19,588 nt of DNA from CALAED01 sp937891035 (GTDB lineage: Bacteria; Actinomycetota; Actinomycetes; Streptosporangiales; Streptosporangiaceae), in assembly GCA_035642125.1 (NCBI GenBank), contig DASQSZ010000019.1, positions 1 through 19,588 of the forward strand. The letters are read 5' to 3'. A model generated the notes under the pieces. That model searched no databases, had not been told where the DNA came from, and saw nothing but the letters and a program-made list of their open reading frames with translations. Shown here piece after piece: positions 13,104 through 19,588 of this stretch (position 1 is the first letter of the stretch; each line of letters opens with the position of its first letter). The position numbers were made by a program, and so were the translations under genes.

Positions 13104-13883
13104 ATGCCGAATAATGGGGATCGAGTGGAAGGCGCTTCCAGCTCGGTCGACAACGCCCTGCGGCTGCTGGAGCTCATCGGGGAACATCAGATCATCCGCG
13201 TTTCCGAAGCGGCCGAGCTGCTCGGCGTGGCCCGGTCGACGGCACACCGGCTGCTCGGCGCGCTGCGCCGCCGCGGCTTCGTCCTGCAGGACAAGCCCAA
13301 CGGGGTCTACCGTCCCGGCCCCGTTCTCAACGAGATCGGCCTGGCCGCCATTGGCCGCATCGACATTCGGCTGGTGGCCCGGCCGGTGCTCGAAGAGCTC
13401 AGCGAGCAGACCCAAGAGACCGTCAGCCTGTCCCTGCTCGAGGGGCGCAACGTCCGGTTCGTCGACGGAGTGGAAAGCCCGCGCTCGGTCCGGGTGGGCA
13501 ACCGGACCGGCCTGGTGCTGCCCGCGCACTGCACGGCGGCCGGCAAGGCCATCCTCGCGGCGCTGCCCCGCATCGAGCTGTCCCGCCGCTACCAGGACCG
13601 TGACCTGATCGCCCGTACGCCCGCCTCGATCGCGACCTGGGAGCAGCTCGAGGAAGAGCTCGATCAGGTTCGCCGGTGCGGCTACGCGCTCAACGCCGAG
13701 GAGGGCGAGGAAGGCATCTGCGCGGTGGCCGCCGCCGTGCGGGACCTGACCGATGCGCCGCTCGCCTCGCTCGCCGTGGTGCTGCCCGCCACCCGCATGG
13801 CGCAGGCGGACGCCGCGACGTTCGTTCCCCCGCTCATGAAGGCCGTGGAGACGGTGCAGCGCCTGCTCCGCGCCCAGCTCTAG
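13104..13883 (+). CDS. IclR-family transcriptional regulator of the gentisate operon
   Basis: 259 residues. The winged helix-turn-helix covers about 15-75 (SVDNALRLLELIGE, then VSEAAELLGVARSTAHRLL, then GVYRPGPVL). The C-terminal effector-binding domain contains RVGNRTGLVLPAHCTAAGKA and AEEGEEGICAVAAAVRD, both family hallmarks. IclR proteins commonly control aromatic-acid catabolic operons by binding the pathway substrate or an intermediate. It is divergent from the monooxygenase. The ATG at 13104 has TTAGGA at 7 nt; a GTG at 13125 preceded by GGGGA is a close alternative and gives the more usual N-terminus. The regulatory target is inferred from position. Confidence 0.92.
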   Translation: MPNNGDRVEGASSSVDNALRLLELIGEHQIIRVSEAAELLGVARSTAHRLLGALRRRGFVLQDKPNGVYRPGPVLNEIGLAAIGRIDIRLVARPVLEELSEQTQETVSLSLLEGRNVRFVDGVESPRSVRVGNRTGLVLPAHCTAAGKAILAALPRIELSRRYQDRDLIARTPASIATWEQLEEELDQVRRCGYALNAEEGEEGICAVAAAVRDLTDAPLASLAVVLPATRMAQADAATFVPPLMKAVETVQRLLRAQL

Positions 13884-13892
13884 CCCGGCTGG

Positions 13893-13926
13893 CCCCGGTC
13901 TGGCCGGGAAGCCGGCCAGACCGGGG
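13893..13926. terminator. Strong 15-bp hairpin after the IclR gene
   Basis: A perfect 15-bp inverted repeat beginning CCCCGGTCTGGCC encloses the loop GAAG. It starts 9 bp after the IclR stop. There is no T-tract, as is common for actinomycete terminators. It can serve both strands. Confidence 0.85.
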
Positions 13927-13943
13927 ACCGGCGGGGAATGGTT

Positions 13944-13982
13944 CCGCCGTGGGCACGCGGCGCGATCGCATGCCCACGGCGG
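13944..13982. terminator. Second hairpin between convergent genes
   Basis: CCGCCGTGGGCA (13944-13955) and TGCCCACGGCGG (13971-13982) form a perfect 12-bp stem with a 15-nt loop. It lies midway between the IclR and GH115 gene ends. It is probably an insulating terminator in tandem with its neighbours. Confidence 0.65.
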
Positions 13983-13995
13983 GGCTTGGGGCTCG

Positions 13996-14019
13996 GCCGA
14001 ACCGAGCCTGAGGTTCGGC
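13996..14019 (-). terminator. Hairpin directly after the GH115 stop codon
   Basis: GCCGAACC and GGTTCGGC (8-bp stem, 8-nt loop) begin at the base after the GH115 TGA. It is the likely terminator of that minus-strand gene and the third hairpin in this 130-bp gap. Confidence 0.65.
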
Positions 14020-17000
14020 TCAGCCGACCCGGCGGCTCTCCGGCGGGCCGAGATAACTGGTGGAGACGCCGCCGGTGTCCACCACCAGGTTCTGCAGGAT
14101 CACGGTCGGGTCGACCATCCAGAACTTGAGGGTGTGCATGCCCGGCGCCGTGATGGTGTGGGTCGTTGTCGTGCGGTTGACGTTGTCGGAGGTGTTCCGC
14201 TCCCACTGCCTGTTCATCGACGTGTCGTTGGCGCCGGTCGCGGTCGTCGCGTTGACGATCTGCGGCGGCCCGTCGTCGATCGAGACGGCGTACTTCAGGC
14301 CGTCCGCCGGCGTCATGGTCGTCGGCAGGACGTAGTTGCGCGGCGACAAGAACGCCGTGACCTTGACCGGGCCCGTCGTGGTCAGGTTCATCTTGTACTC
14401 CAGGCGCGGGCCGGCGCCGCCCGGGGTCTGGGTGGCCGCGGTGACCGGCGACGGCGTCATGCCGCTGCCGGTCCGGCCGATGTCCTCGAGCCGTTTCCAG
14501 GTGACGCCGCGTCCGCCCACCGCCGTGCTGTAGTGGTCGGCGGCCATCGAGACGTAGCCGTTGGCCTCGACGAAGCCGCTGCGGGGAGCCTGCGCCGGCT
14601 TTTGCACCACGGCCTTGACCTCGACGCTGCCGCCGTTCGGGCCGGTCACCGTGAGCGGCACGTTCGTCGTGCCGGTCGGCGCCCGCGACCAGTCGACCCG
14701 TACGGTGGCGCGCACCTGCTTGTCGACCGTGCCGCTGCTCGGCGTGACCCGCACGTACGGCGCGGCCGATGTGATCCGGTAGTCGAAGTCGGCCTGGCCG
14801 CGGTTGAAGACCTCGATGTACTGGCCGGGCTGAGCCTGGAACGGGCTGAACGCAGGCAGCACCGCCTCGCCTCGCTCATTCGGCCACCACTTGTCGGATC
14901 CGTCGATGGCCACGCCCATGTCCGCGGCCGCCGGCACGTCGATCCGCTTGATCGCCGGGAAGATGACGTCGGGGATCGCCACGTTGTTGAGCTCGGGTTG
15001 CTGCCAAGGGGCGTTCGGGCCGTAGCGCGCCACATCGCCGTAGTCGATGTGCGGCTGCAGCTGCCAGTTGCGCCACTTCCCGTCGGCGATCTCGTTGTTG
15101 TAGATGTCCGCCAGCTTCAGATCGTTTGCGAACAGCTCCTCGGTCCTGGCGGCGAGATCATTGGTGGCCGCCCGCCCCTGTTCCGCGTAGAGCAGGTTGG
15201 TGAACTCGGCCAGCCGGAACGCGTACAGGTTGGCCGTCGCCTTCACCTGGTAGAGCACAAGCTGGTAGTAGGCGTCCTGGTAGGCGGCCGGCAACGAGCG
15301 GCCGATCCGCTCGGCGCGCGCGGACAGCCGCGCCCATTCGGCGGTGACCCGGGCGTGCTCCTGATAGTTGGTCAGGCTGTACGGATTTGCCTGATCGTCG
15401 TACACCACCGCGGACGAGTCCGTGGCCAGGTCCTTGGCGGGGTCGAGGCTGATCTCGCGGTTGAGCAGTTCCGGCTTGCGGCGGGCCTGCAACTGGCCGT
15501 ACGTGTGGAGGACCTCGGCGATCTCGTCGGCGGCCGCCGGCCCGAAGTTCTGCGCCGCGTAGCGCTCCTGCCACGCGCCGAGCCTCTCCAGTGGCATCGC
15601 GTTCGGGTTCCACGCGTAGTCGAGCGAGAACTGCAGCGGCAACTCCTCGTTTTTCATGTCGCCCACGTTGAACATCCAGAGCCGGTCCACGCCGTACTTG
15701 TACGACGTGCTCAGCTGCTCCCACGTGTTGGCGAGGTTGGCGGTGTCGACCCACTTGTAGTTGCGGCCGCCGCCGACATAGTCGAAGTGGTAGTAGAGCC
15801 CGTAGCCGCCGGCCCGCTCCGGCATCCGCTGGTCGGGCAGCTTGCGCATGTTGCCCCAGTTGTCGTCCGCGAACACGATGGTCACGTCGTCCGGCGGGCG
15901 CATGCCGCGGTCCCAGTAGCGCTGGACCTCCTTGTAGAGGGTGAAGACCTGCGGGATGTCCTTGAGGTCGCCGACCTCCTCCGACAGGATCTGCCGCTGG
16001 GTGGCGATGATGTCTTCCATCAACGGGATGGCATCGCCGTCCGGCAGGCCGAGGTCGCCAGGGCCGCGCATGCCGAGGGTCACCACGCCCTCGATGTTCT
16101 GTTCCTTGATGCGCTCGGCGCCGTCGCGGAAGTACGCCGTCACCGCGTCCCTGTTGGTGCGGAAGCTCCAGTTACCGTTGCCGCCGTACGGGTCGGTGCC
16201 GTTCACGGCGTGCCGGTTCCACTCTTCGATGCCGCGCATCATCGGCGCCTCGTGCGAGGTGCCCATGACGACGCCGTACCTCGTCGCCGTCGCGTGATTT
16301 TGCGGGTCGTCCTCGGCGAAGGCCCGGCCCCACACCGCCGGCCACAGGTAGTTGCCCTTGAGCCTGAGCAGGACCTCGAACATCTTCTCGTAGAGCTTGT
16401 GGTTGAAGCCGCCTGGATGCCCCGGGGCCAGCCCGGGCCCGAAGGTCTCCGGCCCCCAGGTGCCGAGGTTGGGGTTCTCGTCGTTGATGAAGAACCCGCG
16501 GTACTTCACCGCCGGGGTGCCTTGAGTGTGCCGGCCGGGCAGCACGAACAGGGCGTCCTGGTGCTTGGCGGGCACGTCGTCCCACCAGTACCAAGGCGAC
16601 ACCCCGATCTGCCTCGAGACGTCGTACGCGCCGAAGATGGTGCCGCGCTGGTCGCTGCCGGCGATCACGAACGCCCGGCGGACGCCCGGCAACGGGTTTT
16701 GCACCACCTGTTCGAGTGAGGTCTCCCACTTGCCGGCGATTCCGGAGACATCGAGCCTGCCGGCGGAGACGAGCTTGTCGATCAATGCGCTCTTGCCGAT
16801 GGTGCCGATGAGCACCACGTCGCCTTGCGCCGGCACGGTGTCGTTGGCGATGGCCGGCTGGACCCCGGTGACCCGCTTGATGTCGGCCTGGAGATCGCCC
16901 ACCACCCGTACGACGCCGGGGAAGTCGGTCGAATCGACGACGAGTGGCGCGGCCTTGCCCGCCGCCACCAGCGGGAAGCGGCCGGGTCCCGCGGCGTCGC

Positions 17001-17163
17001 TGATGTAGGTGCCGGGACCGGCGGCCGCGCCGCCGGGAGCGTTCCCCCCGGCGGCCCGCGCCGTGGCCGTGGGCGCGGCGACCGCGGACACGACCGTGGT
17101 CAGCAGCAACAACGCCAGCGCGGACCGCAAGGGTTTCAAGGGTTTCGTGCCAGGCCTTCTCAT
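14020..17163 (-). CDS. Secreted GH115 xylan alpha-1,2-glucuronidase
   Basis: 1047 residues. A basic N-terminus and hydrophobic core (SALALLLLTTVVSAVAAP, 14-31) form a signal peptide with probable cleavage near residues 35-38. The GH115 core is shown by KYRGFFINDENP (220-231), GGFNHKLYEKMFEVLLRLKG (251-270) followed by NYLWPAVWG, and GVVMGTSHEAPMMR (297-310). The last 170 or so residues form the GH115_C beta domain. The family removes (4-O-methyl)glucuronic acid from intact xylan outside the cell. The ATG at 17163 has GGAGG at 10 nt; the longer open frame upstream lacks a signal-peptide start. The gene is monocistronic, with a terminator after it and a candidate operator before it. Within the motif, HEAP replaces the more usual HHEP. 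Confidence 0.93.
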   Translation of the reverse strand: MRRPGTKPLKPLRSALALLLLTTVVSAVAAPTATARAAGGNAPGGAAAGPGTYISDAAGPGRFPLVAAGKAAPLVVDSTDFPGVVRVVGDLQADIKRVTGVQPAIANDTVPAQGDVVLIGTIGKSALIDKLVSAGRLDVSGIAGKWETSLEQVVQNPLPGVRRAFVIAGSDQRGTIFGAYDVSRQIGVSPWYWWDDVPAKHQDALFVLPGRHTQGTPAVKYRGFFINDENPNLGTWGPETFGPGLAPGHPGGFNHKLYEKMFEVLLRLKGNYLWPAVWGRAFAEDDPQNHATATRYGVVMGTSHEAPMMRGIEEWNRHAVNGTDPYGGNGNWSFRTNRDAVTAYFRDGAERIKEQNIEGVVTLGMRGPGDLGLPDGDAIPLMEDIIATQRQILSEEVGDLKDIPQVFTLYKEVQRYWDRGMRPPDDVTIVFADDNWGNMRKLPDQRMPERAGGYGLYYHFDYVGGGRNYKWVDTANLANTWEQLSTSYKYGVDRLWMFNVGDMKNEELPLQFSLDYAWNPNAMPLERLGAWQERYAAQNFGPAAADEIAEVLHTYGQLQARRKPELLNREISLDPAKDLATDSSAVVYDDQANPYSLTNYQEHARVTAEWARLSARAERIGRSLPAAYQDAYYQLVLYQVKATANLYAFRLAEFTNLLYAEQGRAATNDLAARTEELFANDLKLADIYNNEIADGKWRNWQLQPHIDYGDVARYGPNAPWQQPELNNVAIPDVIFPAIKRIDVPAAADMGVAIDGSDKWWPNERGEAVLPAFSPFQAQPGQYIEVFNRGQADFDYRITSAAPYVRVTPSSGTVDKQVRATVRVDWSRAPTGTTNVPLTVTGPNGGSVEVKAVVQKPAQAPRSGFVEANGYVSMAADHYSTAVGGRGVTWKRLEDIGRTGSGMTPSPVTAATQTPGGAGPRLEYKMNLTTTGPVKVTAFLSPRNYVLPTTMTPADGLKYAVSIDDGPPQIVNATTATGANDTSMNRQWERNTSDNVNRTTTTHTITAPGMHTLKFWMVDPTVILQNLVVDTGGVSTSYLGPPESRRVG

Positions 17164-17224
17164 TTTTCGCGGACCTCCGCGGGAGAGCGACGGGGTGGCG
17201 CCCGGGGCCAGGGAACCTAGGTGT

Positions 17225-17235
17225 CGAAAGTTTCG
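17225..17235. promoter_or_regulatory. CGAAAGTTTCG palindrome upstream of the GH115 gene
   Basis: A perfect 11-bp inverted repeat lies 62-72 bp upstream of the GH115 ATG. A further CCGAAAAG half-site lies at about 17253-17260. From memory, streptomycete xylan and xylobiose genes carry CGAA/TTCG-type inverted repeats bound by LacI-family regulators such as BxlR; this resemblance makes it a candidate carbon-source operator. Confidence 0.55.
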
Positions 17236-17339
17236 TAAACACACCGAAAAGTAAGCGCAAAATACCCAGCCCCGAAGGCTCGGTCAATACCCCGCGGGCA
17301 TCCCGGCCCAGACTCCGCCCCGGCGCCGCCCGCCGCCGG

Positions 17340-19112
17340 CTACTTTGTGACGAGGAAGCGGCCGAGGACCAGATAGTCCATCTCCGTCTTGAGGAAGCAC
17401 TCGACGGCGTCGGCGGGGGAGCACACGATCGGCTCGCCCGCGATGTTGAACGACGTGTTGATCAGACACGGCACGCCGGTGCGATCGGTAAAAAGGCGCA
17501 GCAGCTCGGCGAGTTTCGGATTGTCATCATCGTTGATCGTCTGGATTCGCGAGGTGCCGTCGACGTGGCAGGCGCCGGGAATGCGGTCCACGTAGTCGTC
17601 ACGGACGGGGAAGACGAAGGTCATGTACGGCGACGAGCGCTTCTTGCCCATGTCGAAGACGCGCGGCGCGACGTCGTCGAGGACGACCGGCGCGAACGGC
17701 CGGAACGGCTCGCGGTGCTTGATCCTCGTGTTGATGATGTCCTTGATGTCGGGGAATCGGGGGTTCGCCAGGATGCTGCGGTTGCCCAGCGCGCGCGGCC
17801 CGTATTCCGTACGGCCCTGGAACCAGCCGATGACGTTCTTTTCGCGCAGCAACTCGGCGGTTTCCGCGGGCACCGCGCCGGGGGCCAGCTCGCGCCATTC
17901 GACCCGGTCGGCGTATCTGCGCAAGGTGGCCGCCATGACCTCGTCGGTGTAGTCGGGGCCCAGATAGGGCGAACGGCCCGGCCGGGGCGGCGCCCCGGCC
18001 ATCAGGGCGGCGTAACAAGCCGCCCCGATGGCCACCCCCGGGTCGCTGGCGCCGAAGCTCACGTCCATCCGCTCGAAGCGCGACCGCTCAAGCAGCTTCG
18101 TGTTGTTGACACAGTTGAGCGCCAGCCCGCCCTCGAAGACCAGCCGCGGCAGGCCGGTTCTCGACTGGAGCGCGCGCACCTGGTGGGCGGTCACCACCTC
18201 GACCATGTCCTGCGCCGCCGCCGCGACCCGGACGCGGAAGTCGAAGTCCTCGCGGGTGTCCGGCCCGCCTTCGAAGATCTGGTCGAACAGCGCGTAGTAC
18301 GCGCGGATGGCGCGGGGGTCGTAGACGATCGAGTAGGTGCCGTCGTCGGCCAGCGTGACCACGTGCTCGAGGAACGGGTTGACCCGCGGCGCCGGCCCGT
18401 ACGCGGCCAGCCCCATCACCTTGTACTCGTCGTTGTTCGGCACGAACCCCAGATAGCGGGTGACCACGCCGAAGAGCGTGGCGAGCGAGTGGCGCGACTC
18501 GATGGTGATGTCGTCGAAGACGCGCACCTCGCCGCCGCGCACCTCGCCCATGATGGCCGACAGCCATTCGGCCCGGCCGTCGCTGACCAGGAACGCCGTG
18601 TCCCCGCCGCCCGACAGGTGATAGCCGCACATCAGGTGCGCGAGATGATGCGGCACGAGGGCGAGCCGGTCCGGGCCGAGCGGGTGCCCGGTGTGCGTCA
18701 CGAAGTCGGCCCGGATGGCGTCCTCGCTCATCATGTTCGCGTAGATGTCGTCGAGCCGCCGCAGCCGCGCGAACTTCTTCTCGATCGCGGCTTCGCCGCC
18801 GACGATCTCGCCGAGCATGTTGTCCATCACGTCCGGCGAGAACCGCCACGAGAAGGCGAAGACGTCGACGTCGTCGAGCGTGATGCCGGCGGCGTCGAGC
18901 ACCCAGCGGATGGCGCCAAGCGGAAAGGCCGAGGTCTTCTTGACGCGGTTGAGGCGCTCCTCCTCTACCGCCGCCACCAGTTCGCCGTCAACCAGCACCG
19001 CCGCCCCCGAGTCGTGGCCGTACAGCATGTGCCGGTCGATCCCGGTCGCCCGATAGTGCCGCGCGAAGAGATCGGCGCCCTTGCTGAAGCCGTTGTACCC
19101 GAGCACGATCAC
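17340..19112 (-). CDS. O-carbamoyltransferase, NodU/CmcH family
   Basis: 590 residues. The N-terminal Kae1-like ASKHA domain begins MIVLGYNGF, then YGHDSGAAVLVDGELVAAV and EEERLNRVKKTSAFP. It carries the metal-binding HHLAH (H155, H159) and LVFEGGLALNCVNN. The C-terminal YrdC-like domain includes EYGPRALGNRSILANPR, HREPFRPFAPVV and INTSFNIAGEPIVCSPADAV. Such enzymes make carbamoyl-AMP from carbamoyl phosphate and ATP and transfer the carbamoyl group to a hydroxyl, usually on an antibiotic or Nod factor. The GTG at 19112 has AGGGGA at 5 nt. No polyketide, peptide or sugar biosynthetic gene is adjacent, so the acceptor is unknown. It is on the same strand as the ligase upstream but separated by 176 bp. 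Confidence 0.92.
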   Translation of the reverse strand: MIVLGYNGFSKGADLFARHYRATGIDRHMLYGHDSGAAVLVDGELVAAVEEERLNRVKKTSAFPLGAIRWVLDAAGITLDDVDVFAFSWRFSPDVMDNMLGEIVGGEAAIEKKFARLRRLDDIYANMMSEDAIRADFVTHTGHPLGPDRLALVPHHLAHLMCGYHLSGGGDTAFLVSDGRAEWLSAIMGEVRGGEVRVFDDITIESRHSLATLFGVVTRYLGFVPNNDEYKVMGLAAYGPAPRVNPFLEHVVTLADDGTYSIVYDPRAIRAYYALFDQIFEGGPDTREDFDFRVRVAAAAQDMVEVVTAHQVRALQSRTGLPRLVFEGGLALNCVNNTKLLERSRFERMDVSFGASDPGVAIGAACYAALMAGAPPRPGRSPYLGPDYTDEVMAATLRRYADRVEWRELAPGAVPAETAELLREKNVIGWFQGRTEYGPRALGNRSILANPRFPDIKDIINTRIKHREPFRPFAPVVLDDVAPRVFDMGKKRSSPYMTFVFPVRDDYVDRIPGACHVDGTSRIQTINDDDNPKLAELLRLFTDRTGVPCLINTSFNIAGEPIVCSPADAVECFLKTEMDYLVLGRFLVTK

Positions 19113-19128
19113 GGTGATCCCCTTGGCT

Positions 19129-19156
19129 GCGTCGACCCGTACCGCGTCGACCCGTA
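19129..19156. repeat. 13-bp direct repeat upstream of the carbamoyltransferase
   Basis: GCGTCGACCCGTA occurs at 19129-19141 and 19144-19156 (15-bp period), 16 bp upstream of the GTG start. Each copy contains the palindrome GTCGAC. It could be a tandem regulator site or a slippage duplication. The rest of the 176-bp gap up to the ligase gene shows nothing clear. Confidence 0.45.
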
Positions 19157-19288
19157 GACCTGTCCGGCGATGGCCACCGGCCCGGAACAGTCAAGGACAT
19201 CGGCCTCGCCGCGGGCGTCCACCACGCGCTGACCCGGGGCGCCACGAATCGTTGACGTCGGGCGACCCCGCTGCGGCCGCCTGCGCGC

Positions 19289-19588
19289 TCAGTCGACCCG
19301 GCCGGCCAAGATCTCCGTGAGGTCGTACTGTACGGGCCGGATGAGCTGGGCATAGCCACAGGAGGCCGGGTCGCGGTCGGGACGCCACCGCACGAACTGG
19401 GCGGTGTGCCGGAACCGCATCCCCTCCATGTGGTCGTAGCGGACCTCGACCACGCGTTCGGGCCGCAGCGGCACGAACGTGAGGTCCTTGCCGGCGCTCC
19501 ACCGGCTCGCCTCGGAATGCCGCGGCGTCCGCGCGCCCTCTTCTTCCTTCGCCCATGCCCACGGGTGGTCGTCGAAGCTCGTCACGAG
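19289..19588 (-). CDS. ATP-dependent DNA ligase, C-terminal part
   Basis: The last 99 codons of a gene that begins beyond the right edge. The translation reads SRWSAGKDLTFVPLRPERVV, then EVRYDHMEGMRFRHTAQFVR, then WRPDRDPASCGYAQLIRP. This is the C-terminal OB-fold of actinobacterial ATP-dependent DNA ligases of the LigC type: the FVPLRPE and VRYDHMEG segments contribute to DNA and nucleotide contacts. Full proteins are about 350 residues, so the adenylation domain with its KxDG lysine lies outside. A GTG near 19585 is in frame but should be internal. These ligases act in repair, sometimes with Ku and LigD-type partners, none of which is visible. Confidence 0.88.
   Translation of the reverse strand, partial: LVTSFDDHPWAWAKEEEGARTPRHSEASRWSAGKDLTFVPLRPERVVEVRYDHMEGMRFRHTAQFVRWRPDRDPASCGYAQLIRPVQYDLTEILAGRVD

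Noticed and set aside
14134..16719. Plus-strand open frame of more than 800 codons opposite the GH115 gene
   Set aside because: Its size is due to high GC third positions of the real gene; the translation is Arg/Val/His-rich with no domain, and the minus strand carries GH115 hallmarks.
17565..19157. Plus-strand open frame of about 530 codons opposite the carbamoyltransferase
   Set aside because: Shadow frame; low-complexity Arg/Val/Asp composition and no ribosome site.
1..19588. CRISPR array, transposase or replication origin
   Set aside because: No regularly spaced direct repeats, no transposase motifs and no DnaA-box clusters were seen on either strand.

Overview
The window is strongly GC-rich with actinobacterial codon use, GTG starts, and family content that points to a filamentous actinomycete, most likely in or near Streptosporangiales/Thermomonosporales. 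The pointers are a DUF574 methyltransferase, a PspC-domain protein, mycosin and WXG100-like proteins, a gentisate operon with an IclR regulator, a secreted GH115 glucuronidase and an actinobacterial-type ATP-dependent ligase. Placement below order level is not possible from sequence alone.

Layout. 1-2288 (minus strand): the 5' end of a DUF574 SAM-dependent methyltransferase, a roughly 400-bp stretch with no gene, a tRNA-Glu(UUC) whose 3' end is partly duplicated next to it, and a membrane metallophosphoesterase. 2332-5428: a minimal zinc metallopeptidase and an MFS transporter (plus strand), a PspC protein (minus) and an aldo/keto reductase (plus). This stretch looks like ordinary chromosome. 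5536-9404 (minus strand): a compact type VII secretion-associated island. Its transcription order is a WXG100-like protein with a YxxxE motif, a larger WXG100/PPE-like protein with a Gly-rich C-terminus, a mycosin protease, the broken 3' end of a YwqJ-like deaminase toxin, and an intact SUKH-3 immunity gene. No secretion motor (EccB/C/D/E) lies in the window.

9677-13883: a gentisate-type aromatic catabolic operon on the minus strand (flavin monooxygenase, gentisate 1,2-dioxygenase, FAH-family hydrolase). It is divergent from an IclR regulator, with a candidate operator between them. The monooxygenase would make a dihydroxybenzoate, the cupin dioxygenase would open gentisate to maleylpyruvate, and the FAH enzyme would cleave that product or its fumaryl isomer to pyruvate plus maleate or fumarate. 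No isomerase gene is present here. 13893-14019 holds three strong hairpins between convergent genes.

14020-17163 (minus): a secreted xylan alpha-glucuronidase (GH115) with a perfect CGAAAGTTTCG palindrome upstream. 17340-19112 (minus): a NodU/CmcH-family O-carbamoyltransferase with no biosynthetic partners in view. 19289-19588 (minus): the C-terminus of an ATP-dependent DNA ligase that runs off the window.

The most unusual part is the junction between mycosin and immunity gene (6004-6403). The frame downstream of the mycosin stop is open, has no usable start codon and encodes the N-terminal half of a deaminase domain. The catalytic half continues in another frame, in the way expected from loss of one copy of a 5-bp CATGG tandem. 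A C7 homopolymer in the mycosin tail lies just upstream and could re-phase this reading frame.
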